Part shown: positions 53,834-61,250 of the stretch, one piece after another | How the letters are laid out: each line of letters opens with the position of its first letter | How positions within the stretch are numbered: the stretch's first letter is position 1 | NCBI GenBank assembly: GCA_022448425.1 | Contig: JAKVCY010000141.1 | Span: forward strand, 1 to 61,250 | Length of the DNA: 61,250 nt | Direction: 5' to 3' | DNA from: Thalassotalea sp. | GTDB taxonomy: Bacteria > Pseudomonadota > Gammaproteobacteria > Enterobacterales > Alteromonadaceae | Program-made: the position numbers and the translations under genes | The notes under the pieces: model-generated | Database searches by the model: none | Seen by the model: the letters and a program-made list of their open reading frames with translations, nothing else | Told to the model about the DNA's origin: nothing

Positions 53834-54565
53834 TTAGCTAGTCGACGGTTCTGCAGTGTCTTTTATTCGTTCAATAGAAATTACGTGCACTTCTGTCAGC
53901 GACGTCAGCTGCCATTTCACATCAAAATCAAACAGTTTAACACCGTAAACCTTATCGTCGGCTTTGTTCCGTTTGTATGATGGTCGAGGGTCTTGAGCAA
54001 GCACTTCCTTAATCAGTTGTTTTGCATCATCGGGCTCAGTTGATAGCGCCGTATTGGCTTCATCACTGAAGTTGACTTCAAGTGGCGCTACAGGTGCTTC
54101 CATAGCATAAGCAGAGCTGGCATGAGGTAGGGCATCAGCATATTGAATATAAGGCTTTACGTCGATAATCGGTGTGTTATCGAGTAAGTCTAATCCTGAT
54201 ACATGCAGCTTAACCTTGTCACCGTCTATGCTGATCTTGTTTAACTCCAGCACCGACATACCCATCCCGTTAGGGCGAAAAGTAGAACGGGTTGCTAAAA
54301 CACCGAGCTTTTTATTACCACCTAAACGAGGCGGCTTAACCCTCGGCTTCCAGCCTTGTTCCAAATTTTCATGGAATAAAAACAACACCCAAATGTGGCT
54401 AAAGGCATCAAGTCCGTCAACCATCTCAGCAGCATGAAGATCATTATCGAGTTCAATGGTGCCACGAGCAACCGTGACAAGCCCTGGTTGTCTTGGGATA
54501 GCAAACTTCTCTTTATACGGAGAACGAGCAACGCCAATAGAGCGAATCGTGTGTTCAATCGCCAT
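53834..54565 (-). CDS. trmO: tRNA m6t6A37 methyltransferase TrmO
   Basis: A 243-residue TsaA/YaeB-type beta-barrel enzyme that N6-methylates t6A37 in threonine tRNAs using S-adenosylmethionine. The family core is clear: IRSIGVARSPYKEKFAIPRQPGL near residues 7-29, LDAFSHIWVLFLFHEN, LATRSTFRPNGMGMSVLEL and LDLLDNTPIIDVKPYI. The C-terminal extension contains DPRPSYK and ends in a strand YGVKLFDFDVKW, as in E. coli TrmO. It was previously named tsaA. Confidence 0.93.
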   Translation of the reverse strand: MAIEHTIRSIGVARSPYKEKFAIPRQPGLVTVARGTIELDNDLHAAEMVDGLDAFSHIWVLFLFHENLEQGWKPRVKPPRLGGNKKLGVLATRSTFRPNGMGMSVLELNKISIDGDKVKLHVSGLDLLDNTPIIDVKPYIQYADALPHASSAYAMEAPVAPLEVNFSDEANTALSTEPDDAKQLIKEVLAQDPRPSYKRNKADDKVYGVKLFDFDVKWQLTSLTEVHVISIERIKDTAEPSTS

Positions 54566-54727
54566 GAATATTAATTACCTGCTTAATTAACGCATCGAGA
54601 TAAGCGCAGTGGTTTGAAAATCAGTTGCTGTAAGTAAAAGATACTGTACACAGCTAAAGCACTTAGAAATCACGCTTTGTTGTGCTTTTTATCGCACTTT
54701 TTCTACTACTTGAGCTAGCGCAATATT

Positions 54728-56839
54728 CTAACCTTCTGTATTACCTTGAATCCAGTAATTAAACGCTTGATCAATTCTTCCACTCTGTTTCTTCATTTCG
54801 AGCCAGTTATTAATAAACATCGCAAATGATTGATCTTTATCGCTAATTGGAAACGCCATATGAATCGGCGGTTGAAGCGGCTTCGGCACCACAACAGTGT
54901 AGTCAGGATAAAGCAACGTCCAACCTGAGGCTGACGCGGCACCTGTCATCATGGCATCGATATGCGCATATTCCTCCCTAAAAAACAGCCTCGGCGTGGT
55001 AATTTCCCATGCTTTTCCGTTAACGGAGTAGCGGCGTATTTCTTTGCTGTAAAAATAGCTTTCAGGAATACCTATGGTGAGGTCCTTGCGGTCGATAACC
55101 TTTTGCCATTCGGTGAACTCTGCTCGACGTTCGTGCTTAACAACAAGAGCTGCATACTGTTCTCCATAAGGCGCACTGAGCGCATATTTTAATAGATTAT
55201 CTGGGATAACAGGCACACCAGAGGTAATATCCAAGTAACCAGACGCTAGTAGCTCGTTTGCCTGATTTCTGTATATTCGGACGAATTCAACACCGACATC
55301 TAAATCTGATGCCAGCATATTGATGATCTCAATATCTAATCCAACAAGTACCCCTTGGTTGTTATGGAATGAATAGGGGAGGTCATCAATAAAATAGCCA
55401 GCACGAATAACGCCACGATTTTTGATTCGAGTAAGCACGTCTTGTTCAACAACGCTTTCACTATCAAATTGTGGTGGAGTTTCAGTTGCGTTGATAAAGC
55501 GCGTTTCGACGCGGGGGTGAATGAGGTCGCGGTCAATAAACTTCTCATAACCTTCATAGTGCAATTCCAGCTTACTCAACACCAATTGCAGCACAGTAAA
55601 CAATGCCAACGAGGCGATAGGCATTACGACAACACCGCGTAGCAAGTATTTCCATTTTAAGGTTAATGTGCGATTTAGCATTGCAGCCACAAGCAACACA
55701 ATGGAGGTGCTAAAACTAACCGATAGCAATGAAACTAAGCGTCCGCTAAAAATACTGTCTGCCAGCAAAAACAACTCAAACATGCTATCGGATACATTAA
55801 TTAGCTTTAGGATGGCTGGCATGGCAACGGTAGTTGTACCGAAAAGCTGTGGGATCCCGATGAATATTAAACTCGCATACTCTTCACTACCAATGTAAGC
55901 ACCTGAAAACCACGCAGCGAATAGCGCAAATTGTAAACTCAGCAGTTTGCCGCCGACGGGCAGGCTGAAAGAGATAGGGATGAGAATATCGGGGATCTTT
56001 TCAATGTCTTTATCTCGTTTTGGCAGCTCGGCGAGCGCTTCTTTACATTTTTCTACCATGGTAGGAATAACGATTAGGAAGCTACCTGTGGCAAAAGCTG
56101 TAACCATGGCGGCTCGGCAAATTCTAATGACTTGTCGGTAAGTAAATGGCGTGATGGTTGCCACTAACATTGGAAACACAATGAACACCATTAAAACTGT
56201 GAGTAAGCTGGCGCTGATAAGATAAACCGTAAGCGCTTCAAACTGGCTAATATCCATGGTCGCAGCGGCTCTATAGCCAATACAGAATATGCCTAGATGC
56301 GCGTAATTCATCACTAAGCCACTAATATTGGCAAGTACCGTTTGCAAGTTGGTTAATACCGCAAGCGTATGGCGCTTTCCTTTTACCGCCATTAATCCAA
56401 CCCCAACAAAAATACTGAAAACAACGACGGAAGGAATTACGGCATTAGAAAACGCGTTGAATGGGTTAGAAGGAATAAATAGGCTTACCAAGTTAACGTC
56501 TGGAGAGGTCTTTATCATGCTAGCGCTGTAAAAAGAGGCATTCTGCCACGTAGGAAAGGCAGCAGGGGTAAGGAAAATAAACAGTACACAAATCGCCATT
56601 AATGCCAGCATCACCATCACACTGGCTTTAACGGTTGACTTGGCTTTGCCTGGAGTAAGTGAGGCAACACCAATAATCAGAGACACGGAGATATATGGGA
56701 GTGCCGTCATCTGCAGTAGCATGATAAAGCCGCTAGCCACACTGCTGACCACCGGGTTTAACTGAAATTGAGCGCCGAGCAAGATTCCGGCGACCATGCC
56801 AATGATTATTTTTACCGAGAGAGGAACCTTACTTAGCAC
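54728..56839 (-). CDS. Dicarboxylate/cation symporter (SDF family) fused to an SBP family 3 domain
   Basis: A 703-residue fusion protein. Residues 1 to about 415 are a sodium:dicarboxylate symporter core, with ISVSLIIGVASLTPG, helical hairpins and LPVGGKLLSLQFALFAAWFSG. After a membrane helix (VVVMPIASLALFTVLQLVL) and a linker, residues about 475-700 form a periplasmic family 3 binding domain: RIKNRGVIRAGYFIDDLPYSFHN, GLDIEIINMLASDLDV, and SGYLDITSGVP. The family usually lacks the domain, so the binding protein would be tethered to its transporter or would act as a sensor. The substrate is probably a small acidic or amino acid-like molecule. No frame interruption was seen. Confidence 0.85.
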   Translation of the reverse strand: MLSKVPLSVKIIIGMVAGILLGAQFQLNPVVSSVASGFIMLLQMTALPYISVSLIIGVASLTPGKAKSTVKASVMVMLALMAICVLFIFLTPAAFPTWQNASFYSASMIKTSPDVNLVSLFIPSNPFNAFSNAVIPSVVVFSIFVGVGLMAVKGKRHTLAVLTNLQTVLANISGLVMNYAHLGIFCIGYRAAATMDISQFEALTVYLISASLLTVLMVFIVFPMLVATITPFTYRQVIRICRAAMVTAFATGSFLIVIPTMVEKCKEALAELPKRDKDIEKIPDILIPISFSLPVGGKLLSLQFALFAAWFSGAYIGSEEYASLIFIGIPQLFGTTTVAMPAILKLINVSDSMFELFLLADSIFSGRLVSLLSVSFSTSIVLLVAAMLNRTLTLKWKYLLRGVVVMPIASLALFTVLQLVLSKLELHYEGYEKFIDRDLIHPRVETRFINATETPPQFDSESVVEQDVLTRIKNRGVIRAGYFIDDLPYSFHNNQGVLVGLDIEIINMLASDLDVGVEFVRIYRNQANELLASGYLDITSGVPVIPDNLLKYALSAPYGEQYAALVVKHERRAEFTEWQKVIDRKDLTIGIPESYFYSKEIRRYSVNGKAWEITTPRLFFREEYAHIDAMMTGAASASGWTLLYPDYTVVVPKPLQPPIHMAFPISDKDQSFAMFINNWLEMKKQSGRIDQAFNYWIQGNTEG

Positions 56840-56986
56840 ACGACGCCTTGATTATTATGGTTATTTTTATACAAAGTATAACCCTACCAACGCGTTATGC
56901 TAGCCTTCTAGCCGTTTTCATTGTTTGAAATTGCTTGAAAAGTTGTGAAGGAGGAATGAGCTAGGAAAGGAAAACTAACCAATTAA

Positions 56987-57415
56987 TTAGTCTTGGTTAG
57001 CTTCAACAACATAGGCTTTGCCATAACAAACACGAGTAGCAACACATTGCTTACCTTTTGCATTGGTTGCAGATAGGTTCTCGCCAGCTACTAAGGTACA
57101 GCCGCTAAACACAATAGCATTTGCGCCTAGTTGATACGCTTTTCTGCGAGCGTCTGTGCGCGCCTCAATTTCATCTGGCTCCGCATGATGCGCCTTTAGC
57201 TGACAATGCTCGCCTTCAACCATTGACACCAGTTTAGCTCGACCTTCAAATTCACCTTCATTTTGGTAAATACGCACTTCGCTAGGTGAAAAGTAATGAG
57301 TAAAGTTGCTTTGGTCTAGGTTCGTAGAAACCGTGCTGATTTTTGCACAACTTACCAATGCTGTTAGGGCAATGATAGCGAAAGAAGAGGTTGGTAAAGT
57401 ACGAGTTGTGTTCAT
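56987..57415 (-). CDS. rcsF: RcsF-like outer-membrane lipoprotein
   Basis: About 142 residues from the second Met (57415). The lipobox ALVSC near residues 19-23 marks a lipoprotein. The mature part matches RcsF: GEHCQLKAHHAEP, then ARRKAYQLGANAIVFSGC, and QCVATRVCYGKAYVV, with four cysteines in the RcsF spacing that form two disulfides. In enterobacteria RcsF senses envelope stress and signals to the Rcs phosphorelay. No Rcs gene is present here. The identification rests on the cysteine pattern and is fairly good. Confidence 0.7.
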   Translation of the reverse strand: MNTTRTLPTSSFAIIALTALVSCAKISTVSTNLDQSNFTHYFSPSEVRIYQNEGEFEGRAKLVSMVEGEHCQLKAHHAEPDEIEARTDARRKAYQLGANAIVFSGCTLVAGENLSATNAKGKQCVATRVCYGKAYVVEANQD

Positions 57416-57568
57416 GAACGTTGGCACAGTGCTATTGAAATATAGCGAGATTATAACGAGTTATGTATGGGAATAACATCAATGAAGCGTAAAGAAAGGT
57501 GAAGAGCGTGTGGATATATTAATGCAGTCTAACTAAAAGGCCATCGCGCCCGCGTAGTTGGCGTTCAG

Positions 57569-58534
57569 TCAAATAGAACTTCGATCAGGTGGACTATTAG
57601 TATGGCTAAATCGACTGCCAATTACATGAGTATATAACTCAGTTGTTCTTAGAACAGAATGTCCAAGTAACTCTTGAACGGTCCTAATGTCGGCACCGTT
57701 CATTAACAGTTGTGTTGCAAAGGTATGTCTAAATGTATGGGCTTTCACTCTTTTAGTTATATTACTTTTTAATACAGCTTGTCTAAGCTGCTTTCTAAAG
57801 GCTGTTTAATGAATATGGTGTCTACAGATATAGCCATCGTGGGGATGTTCACAACGTGTACTAGAAGGGAATAAGTACTGCCACGAAAAATCTTTTGCTG
57901 CCATGTTGTATTTTCTAATTAAACTTGGCGGCAAAGAAGTTAAACCAAACCCTTCATTTAAATCTTTTTGATGTACTTTTTTAGCATGTGCAACTTGAAT
58001 ATTAATTTGCTCATGAAGAGATTGAGGAAGTAGCGTGTATCTGTCTTTGCGTCCTTTGCCACGAAAAACAAATAACGTGTTATTGGCTAAATTCATATCT
58101 TTTATTCTAAGGGTTAATGCTTCGTTTATACGTAGACAACAACCATCAAGTAGCGAAGCGATCAATTTATATTTACCACCTATGTGACTTATGATTGAAA
58201 GTGCCTCTTCATGGGTTAAAACTGTAGGGATAGTCCTATCTCGCTTGGTTAAAGAGTATTTTAAGTCTGTTATTTCTCGACAAACAATGTGGCGATATAA
58301 AAATATTAAAGCATAAAACGCTTGGTTTTGAGTGGTACTACTGACCTGTTTATTAACCGCTAAATGATTGAGAAAACGTTCAATTTCATGGTTTTCCATA
58401 TCATTAGGGTGCATTTTATCATTGAATAAAATGAATGATTTAATCCAACCTAGGTAAACTTTTTCAGTTCGTAAGCTGTAACGTTTAGTACGCAATTCTT
58501 GTCGAACCGATTCCATAAAAGGTGACCGAGCCAT
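57569..58534 (-). pseudogene. intI: Integron integrase, interrupted by an in-frame TAA at codon 243
   Basis: The frame from ATG 58534 encodes 242 residues, then TAA (57806-57808), then continues unchanged in the same frame to TGA 57569-57571, giving 321 codons, the normal IntI length. An integron-specific insert is present (DLNEGFGLTSLPPSLIRKYN, then DFSWQYLFPS). Before the stop lie the catalytic Arg135 in CCLRINEALTLR and Lys in GKGRKDRYT. After it come the required HTFR (His266/Arg269), GHS (His292) and the nucleophile Tyr301 in ELYTH. Vibrio IntI4 has Glu at the stop position (HMNET versus HIH-stop-T), so GAA to TAA is likely. As read, the product cannot recombine. Confidence 0.92.
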
Positions 58535-58878
58535 ATTTATTTCGTCAAAAAAAGTTAACTGTTTATTTATACAGTTTTAATGGTGTTTTATTAAATCCGC
58601 AAGATATGGCTCTATAAGTAAATCTGAACTATTCTCGAATAAGTCACCACTGTAATATAAAAATATTATATTTCAGTGGGTTAAGCTGCTGATGTTTTGC
58701 ATAGCGAGCCAATTTAATTCTCGATTATCTCAATTCTCACTTTTTACAGATGACTAGCAGATTGTTTTTATGTAGGGATGCTGCTAACTTGTTAAAAATA
58801 TTAAATAAAATTAGTGTTGTTTTTCGTACCTAATCCATATCAAACTTGGACTTATCGGGTATTCACACTAATAAGCTG
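58535..58878. other. Integron leader and attI region
   Basis: About 345 bp between the divergent integrase and the first cassette. It contains the LexA box, the probable cassette promoter and, at its right end, the attI core. GTTAGCT at 58878-58884 is the insertion point: cassettes join after its first G. An ATG at 58846 lies just upstream, in frame with the first cassette gene. Confidence 0.7.
58559..58574 (-). promoter_or_regulatory. LexA (SOS) box in the integrase promoter
   Basis: CTGTTTATTTATACAG is a perfect CTGT-N8-ACAG LexA operator, 25 bp upstream of the intI start. SOS control of integron integrase promoters is established in Vibrio and class 1 integrons, and the site supports the identification here. 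Confidence 0.85.
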
Positions 58879-58905
58879 TTAGCTGCTTTGCTTAAGGAGA
58901 TTCAT

Positions 58906-59253
58906 TTGAAAGTAGACGATATTCGAACATTTATTCCAAGTAAGGACTACGAAGTTTCAAAGTCTTTTTATGAAGCCCTAGGGTTTAAAGGGGAGTATGC
59001 CTCTGACGATCTTACACTTTTTGAAAATGGTGAATGCTCCTTTTGGCTCCAACGATTTTACAACGAAGAGTTTGCTAATAATTTAATGCTACAGCTTTCG
59101 GTTTTAGATATTGAAGAAGCATTTAATTTAATATCGAACTTAAAAGGTTTTGACATTAAATTTGAACCAATCAAAGTTGAGCGTTGGGGTAAGGTAGTTT
59201 ATCTATGGGGGCCATCTGGTGAGTTATGGCATGTTACTGAATTCAGCAGCTAA
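58906..59253 (+). CDS. Integron cassette 1: VOC-superfamily (glyoxalase/bleomycin-resistance-like) protein
   Basis: 115 residues from TTG 58906, chosen because AAGGAG lies 8 bases upstream and the start is then inside the cassette (which begins at 58879). An in-frame ATG at 58846 in the attI region would add 20 residues. The single VOC module shows FIPSKDYEVSKSFYEALGF, then LMLQLSVLDIEEAFNLI and WGKVVYLWGPSGELWHVTEF, a pattern typical of small dioxygenase/resistance-like folds. The stop TAA is part of the attC core. Substrate is unknown; many such cassette proteins bind antibiotics or toxins. Confidence 0.75.
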   Translation: MKVDDIRTFIPSKDYEVSKSFYEALGFKGEYASDDLTLFENGECSFWLQRFYNEEFANNLMLQLSVLDIEEAFNLISNLKGFDIKFEPIKVERWGKVVYLWGPSGELWHVTEFSS

Positions 59254-59319
59254 CAAGTTGCTTCTACGGAAAATTTACTCGCTGACGCTCACACATTTCC
59301 GAAGAGCATAGCGTTAGCT
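59248..59319 (+). other. attC site 1 (between cassettes 1 and 2)
   Basis: The outer core sites AGCTAAC (59248-59254) and GTTAGCT (59313-59319) are exact complements bounding a 72-bp imperfect palindrome, with inner arms GCTTCTACGGAAA and TTTCCGAAGAGC. Cassette 2 begins after the G at 59313. This has the plan of integron attC sites. Confidence 0.85.
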
Positions 59320-59353
59320 TTCATAGACCATCGAGCAAGGATTCAGGTAATAA

Positions 59354-60310
59354 ATGTTTATAAAAATAGTTAAGATATTTTTGATTTCTCTATCTTGTAT
59401 AATTACTCTAGGAGTTTTGAATGCTTATGTGTTCGTTCCTGACCTACAGCGACATGGCGAGATCGTGGCCTATCGAGGAGGCGGAAGCGCAGTTAACTAT
59501 GAAAAATTAAATAAAACTGGCTGTACCTCCCTTTCAATAAAAGCATCAAGAGTCAATTCAGTTGAGAACACACTAGAAGCTGTGGCTTCTTCCGTTGCAG
59601 CCGGAGCTAACGTAATTCATCTAAATGTTCACAGAACTAGTGATGATCAACTGGTTGTTTTTCATGACTGGACGTTAGATTGTGCTACAAACGGGTCTGG
59701 GCCGTTACATAAAACATCATTTGAGCAGTTGAAAAGTATTGATGCAGGATATGGATATACGTTTGATGATGGTGCGACTTTCCCATTTAGAGGAAAAGGT
59801 TTTGGGATTTCCAAGTTAGACGCGTTTTACAAACGGTATCCAAAGCATGAGTTTTGGTTAAACCTAAAGAATAACGACATTCGTTCATTCGAAACTCTAT
59901 ATGAGTATCTATCTCGAAAAAAATCTAGCCATATTGTAATTACCTCTTCAAAAGGTATAGAGTGGTTTAGAAACAAGGATTCGTCTTTACGGTTAGCAAG
60001 CGTTGATAGTGTAAAGAGTTGCGGAATAGATTATCTTTTAATTGGATGGGCGGGATTAGTTCCTGAGTCCTGCAGGAACACCGTTCTTTTTATACCTCCA
60101 TCGATGGCAAAGTATTTTTGGGGCTATCCTGAACGCCTAGCATCAAGATTGCAGAGCTATGGTTCGGATGTTTATCTTTGGTCTCGACATGAATCGATTA
60201 CCCAATCCTACTATGATGTTGTCGCATCGGGTATTGGAGTTATCACTAGTGATCTTGATTTTATTCGTGCAACACAAGCTAACAAACGCGTCAATCAGGA
60301 CGTTCGCTAG
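59354..60310 (+). CDS. Integron cassette 2: glycerophosphodiester phosphodiesterase-like protein with altered active site
   Basis: 318 residues with an N-terminal signal anchor (FLISLSCIITLGVLN). The GDPD fold is plain: VENTLEAV near residues 70-77, a strand with HRTSDDQLVVFHDWTLD, and NGSGPLHKTS. But the usual catalytic residues are changed: the AHRG motif is AYRG (Tyr40 for His), and the metal ligands of I-E-L-D are I-H-L-N (His89, Asn91). Only His104 remains of the pair of catalytic histidines. The final residues, ANKRVNQDVR, are encoded by the attC core. The protein may be a non-catalytic binder or have a different metal use. The start follows a poor AAGG site. Confidence 0.7.
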   Translation: MFIKIVKIFLISLSCIITLGVLNAYVFVPDLQRHGEIVAYRGGGSAVNYEKLNKTGCTSLSIKASRVNSVENTLEAVASSVAAGANVIHLNVHRTSDDQLVVFHDWTLDCATNGSGPLHKTSFEQLKSIDAGYGYTFDDGATFPFRGKGFGISKLDAFYKRYPKHEFWLNLKNNDIRSFETLYEYLSRKKSSHIVITSSKGIEWFRNKDSSLRLASVDSVKSCGIDYLLIGWAGLVPESCRNTVLFIPPSMAKYFWGYPERLASRLQSYGSDVYLWSRHESITQSYYDVVASGIGVITSDLDFIRATQANKRVNQDVR

Positions 60311-60337
60311 CTCGCGCCTGTTACGCGGGCGTTATAC
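60277..60337 (+). other. attC site 2 (between cassettes 2 and 3)
   Basis: AGCTAAC (60277-60283) and GTTATAC (60331-60337) bound a 61-bp palindromic element ending GCGGGCGTTA, as in Vibrio repeats. AGCTAAC complements the TTAGCT at the start of the same cassette (59314), as expected for the circular form, which confirms the cassette boundaries. Confidence 0.8.
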
Positions 60338-60414
60338 GGATTAAAACTGTTTGTATATACAGTCATTTTGCGTTATCTTACAGTGAAAAATAAATAGTCA
60401 ATATAAGGATTATT

Positions 60415-60810
60415 ATGCTTAAAGGAAGTTGTTGCTGTAGTTTGGTTCAATTTGAGCTATCTGAAATACCCTCGATGATGGGCACTTGCCATTGTAATCG
60501 ATGTAGGAAAGTAGGAGCAAGTCACCTAATATTTGTAAAGTCAGATAGTTTAAAAATAACTCAAGGGAAAGATAAAATATCCACATTTAAAGCGATACCG
60601 CCTTATAAATATGATAGAAGTTTTTGTTCTGTATGTGGGACATCTCTTGGAGAGATCTTATCTGATGAAGATTCGTTTCCGTTAGCTGCAAATTGTATAG
60701 ATGGTGATTTAGGTATCGAAAATAAGTTCCATGAATTTGTTTCAGAAAAGCCAGATTGGTTTAAAATAGGTGATTCAGCAAAGCAATTTGACGAACACCC
60801 TTTTGAATAA
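60415..60810 (+). CDS. Integron cassette 3: GFA/CENP-V-family zinc protein
   Basis: 131 residues of the glutathione-dependent formaldehyde-activating (GFA) fold. Zinc ligands are visible: Cys6 to Cys8 in GSCCCSL, Cys25/Cys27/Cys30 in CHCNRC, and Cys71/Cys74 in CSVCG. Start ATG 60415 follows AAGGA. Such proteins bind S-hydroxymethylglutathione or related adducts; many have unknown substrates. GFA proteins are frequent in integron cassettes. The cassette runs from 60332 to 60889. Confidence 0.85.
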   Translation: MLKGSCCCSLVQFELSEIPSMMGTCHCNRCRKVGASHLIFVKSDSLKITQGKDKISTFKAIPPYKYDRSFCSVCGTSLGEILSDEDSFPLAANCIDGDLGIENKFHEFVSEKPDWFKIGDSAKQFDEHPFE

Positions 60811-60814
60811 AGCC

Positions 60815-60895
60815 GTATAACAAGGTTATGCATTTCATTCCGGCCTACGGCCTCCACCGGACTCGCTGCGCTCACCGATGATCACGGCGTTAACA
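60815..60895 (+). other. attC site 3 (between cassettes 3 and 4)
   Basis: GTATAAC (60815-60821) complements the TTATAC at the 5' end of the same cassette (60332). The far core is GTTAACA (60889-60895), with arms GGCCTACGGCC and GCGCTCACCGAT in the 81-bp centre. Cassette 4 begins after the G at 60889. Confidence 0.8.
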
Positions 60896-60919
60896 GTACT
60901 ACAAGAATTGGAGTTGTAA

Positions 60920-61250
60920 TTGAACATTGAAGTATTAGAAAACCCAAAACAAGAGTTAGTTGATTACCTCGATAAAAAAATTGATGAATTCAATTTGGCA
61001 AACTGGGAAGTTAAAGATAGATTTCCTTTAGCTGCTCAAATTAAAAATGATTCAGGCGAAATAATTGCTGGAGCTGCTGCCCGCTCTTTCGGAGAATGGC
61101 TTTTACTAGATACACTTTGGGTATCTGATGATTTAAGAGGACAAAATATAGGTTCTAAACTCCTCGAAGAAATTGAAATCGCAGGGAGGGAACGAGGTTG
61201 CAAAAAGTGTTTGCTTGATACTCTTAACTTTCAGGCAATGCCATTCTATG
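60920..61250 (+). CDS. Integron cassette 4: GNAT-family N-acetyltransferase, partial
   Basis: The first 110 codons of a GNAT acetyltransferase from TTG 60920, with GGAG 6-7 bases upstream. The acetyl-CoA-binding motif RGQNIGSKLL follows strand WLLLDTLWVSDDL, then helix EEIEIAGRERGCKKCLLDT. It runs off the end of the window. The substrate is unknown. Confidence 0.8.
   Translation, partial: MNIEVLENPKQELVDYLDKKIDEFNLANWEVKDRFPLAAQIKNDSGEIIAGAAARSFGEWLLLDTLWVSDDLRGQNIGSKLLEEIEIAGRERGCKKCLLDTLNFQAMPFY

Noticed and set aside
57529..57568. attC-like sequence just past the integrase
   Set aside because: GTCTAAC and GTTCAGT do not complement each other and the second is not a valid core site.
1..61250. 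Stop-codon reassignment or programmed readthrough
   Set aside because: The four premature stops use all three stop codons in unrelated contexts, so a shared recoding mechanism is unlikely.
1..61250. CRISPR arrays, tRNA or rRNA genes, complete insertion sequences, prophage
   Set aside because: I saw no regularly spaced repeats, no tRNA cloverleaf with CCA end and no transposase or phage structural gene; a tool-based search would be needed to exclude tRNAs completely.

Overview
The window looks like chromosomal DNA of a marine gammaproteobacterium of the order Alteromonadales, probably near Colwelliaceae or Thalassotalea. The basis is the protein content (several large TonB-dependent receptors, PepSY membrane proteins, SbcCD, TrmO, an RcsF-like lipoprotein, a DUF945 protein), moderate to low GC, and a sedentary chromosomal integron. 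No rRNA, tRNA or ribosomal protein gene is present, so the assignment is tentative.

Layout. 1-2123: remnants of periplasmic solute-binding (SBP family 3) genes, a truncated membrane protein and an intact chemotaxis receptor. 2456-11689: housekeeping and accessory genes, including a glutaredoxin, a DUF945 protein, an esterase, a MerR/TipAS regulator broken by a stop codon, a DsbB-like protein, a TauE-type permease, an SBP and an S9 peptidase. 11890-12207: a probable Fur-controlled small RNA with CsrA-type GGA hairpins and its own terminator. 13411-16784: a putative Fur-controlled operon with pseudoazurin, a TPR-like protein, a His-rich membrane peptide, nickel superoxide dismutase (sodN), its maturation protease (sodX) and an ArsP_2-type metal transporter. 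17058-35289: an iron-acquisition island with four TonB-dependent receptors, four PepSY membrane proteins, DUF3649/DUF3325 small proteins and a two-component system, with Fur-like boxes in front of the transcription units. 35435-40730: a large TonB receptor divergent from a LytS-type kinase and a LytTR regulator that carries an in-frame stop. 41207-57415: methylglyoxal synthase, a quinone-oxidoreductase-like enzyme, SbcD/SbcC, two EamA transporters, an FKBP isomerase, an amidohydrolase, a broken SBP, a FemAB-like protein, TrmO, a symporter fused to a binding domain, and an RcsF-like lipoprotein. 57569-61250: an integron with a nonsense-mutated integrase, a LexA box, an attI junction and at least four gene cassettes separated by three attC sites.

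How it fits together. Iron starvation should relieve Fur repression of the receptor/PepSY units, of the NiSOD/pseudoazurin operon (replacing iron enzymes with nickel and copper proteins) and of the candidate sRNA. That is a coherent iron-sparing response, but it is inferred from operator sequences only. Four otherwise full-length genes each carry a single premature stop (TAA, TGA, TAG, TAA), which suggests either recent gene decay or base errors in the assembly. Because the integrase lacks its catalytic HxxR, His and Tyr residues, the cassette array is probably frozen unless the stop is an error or is suppressed.
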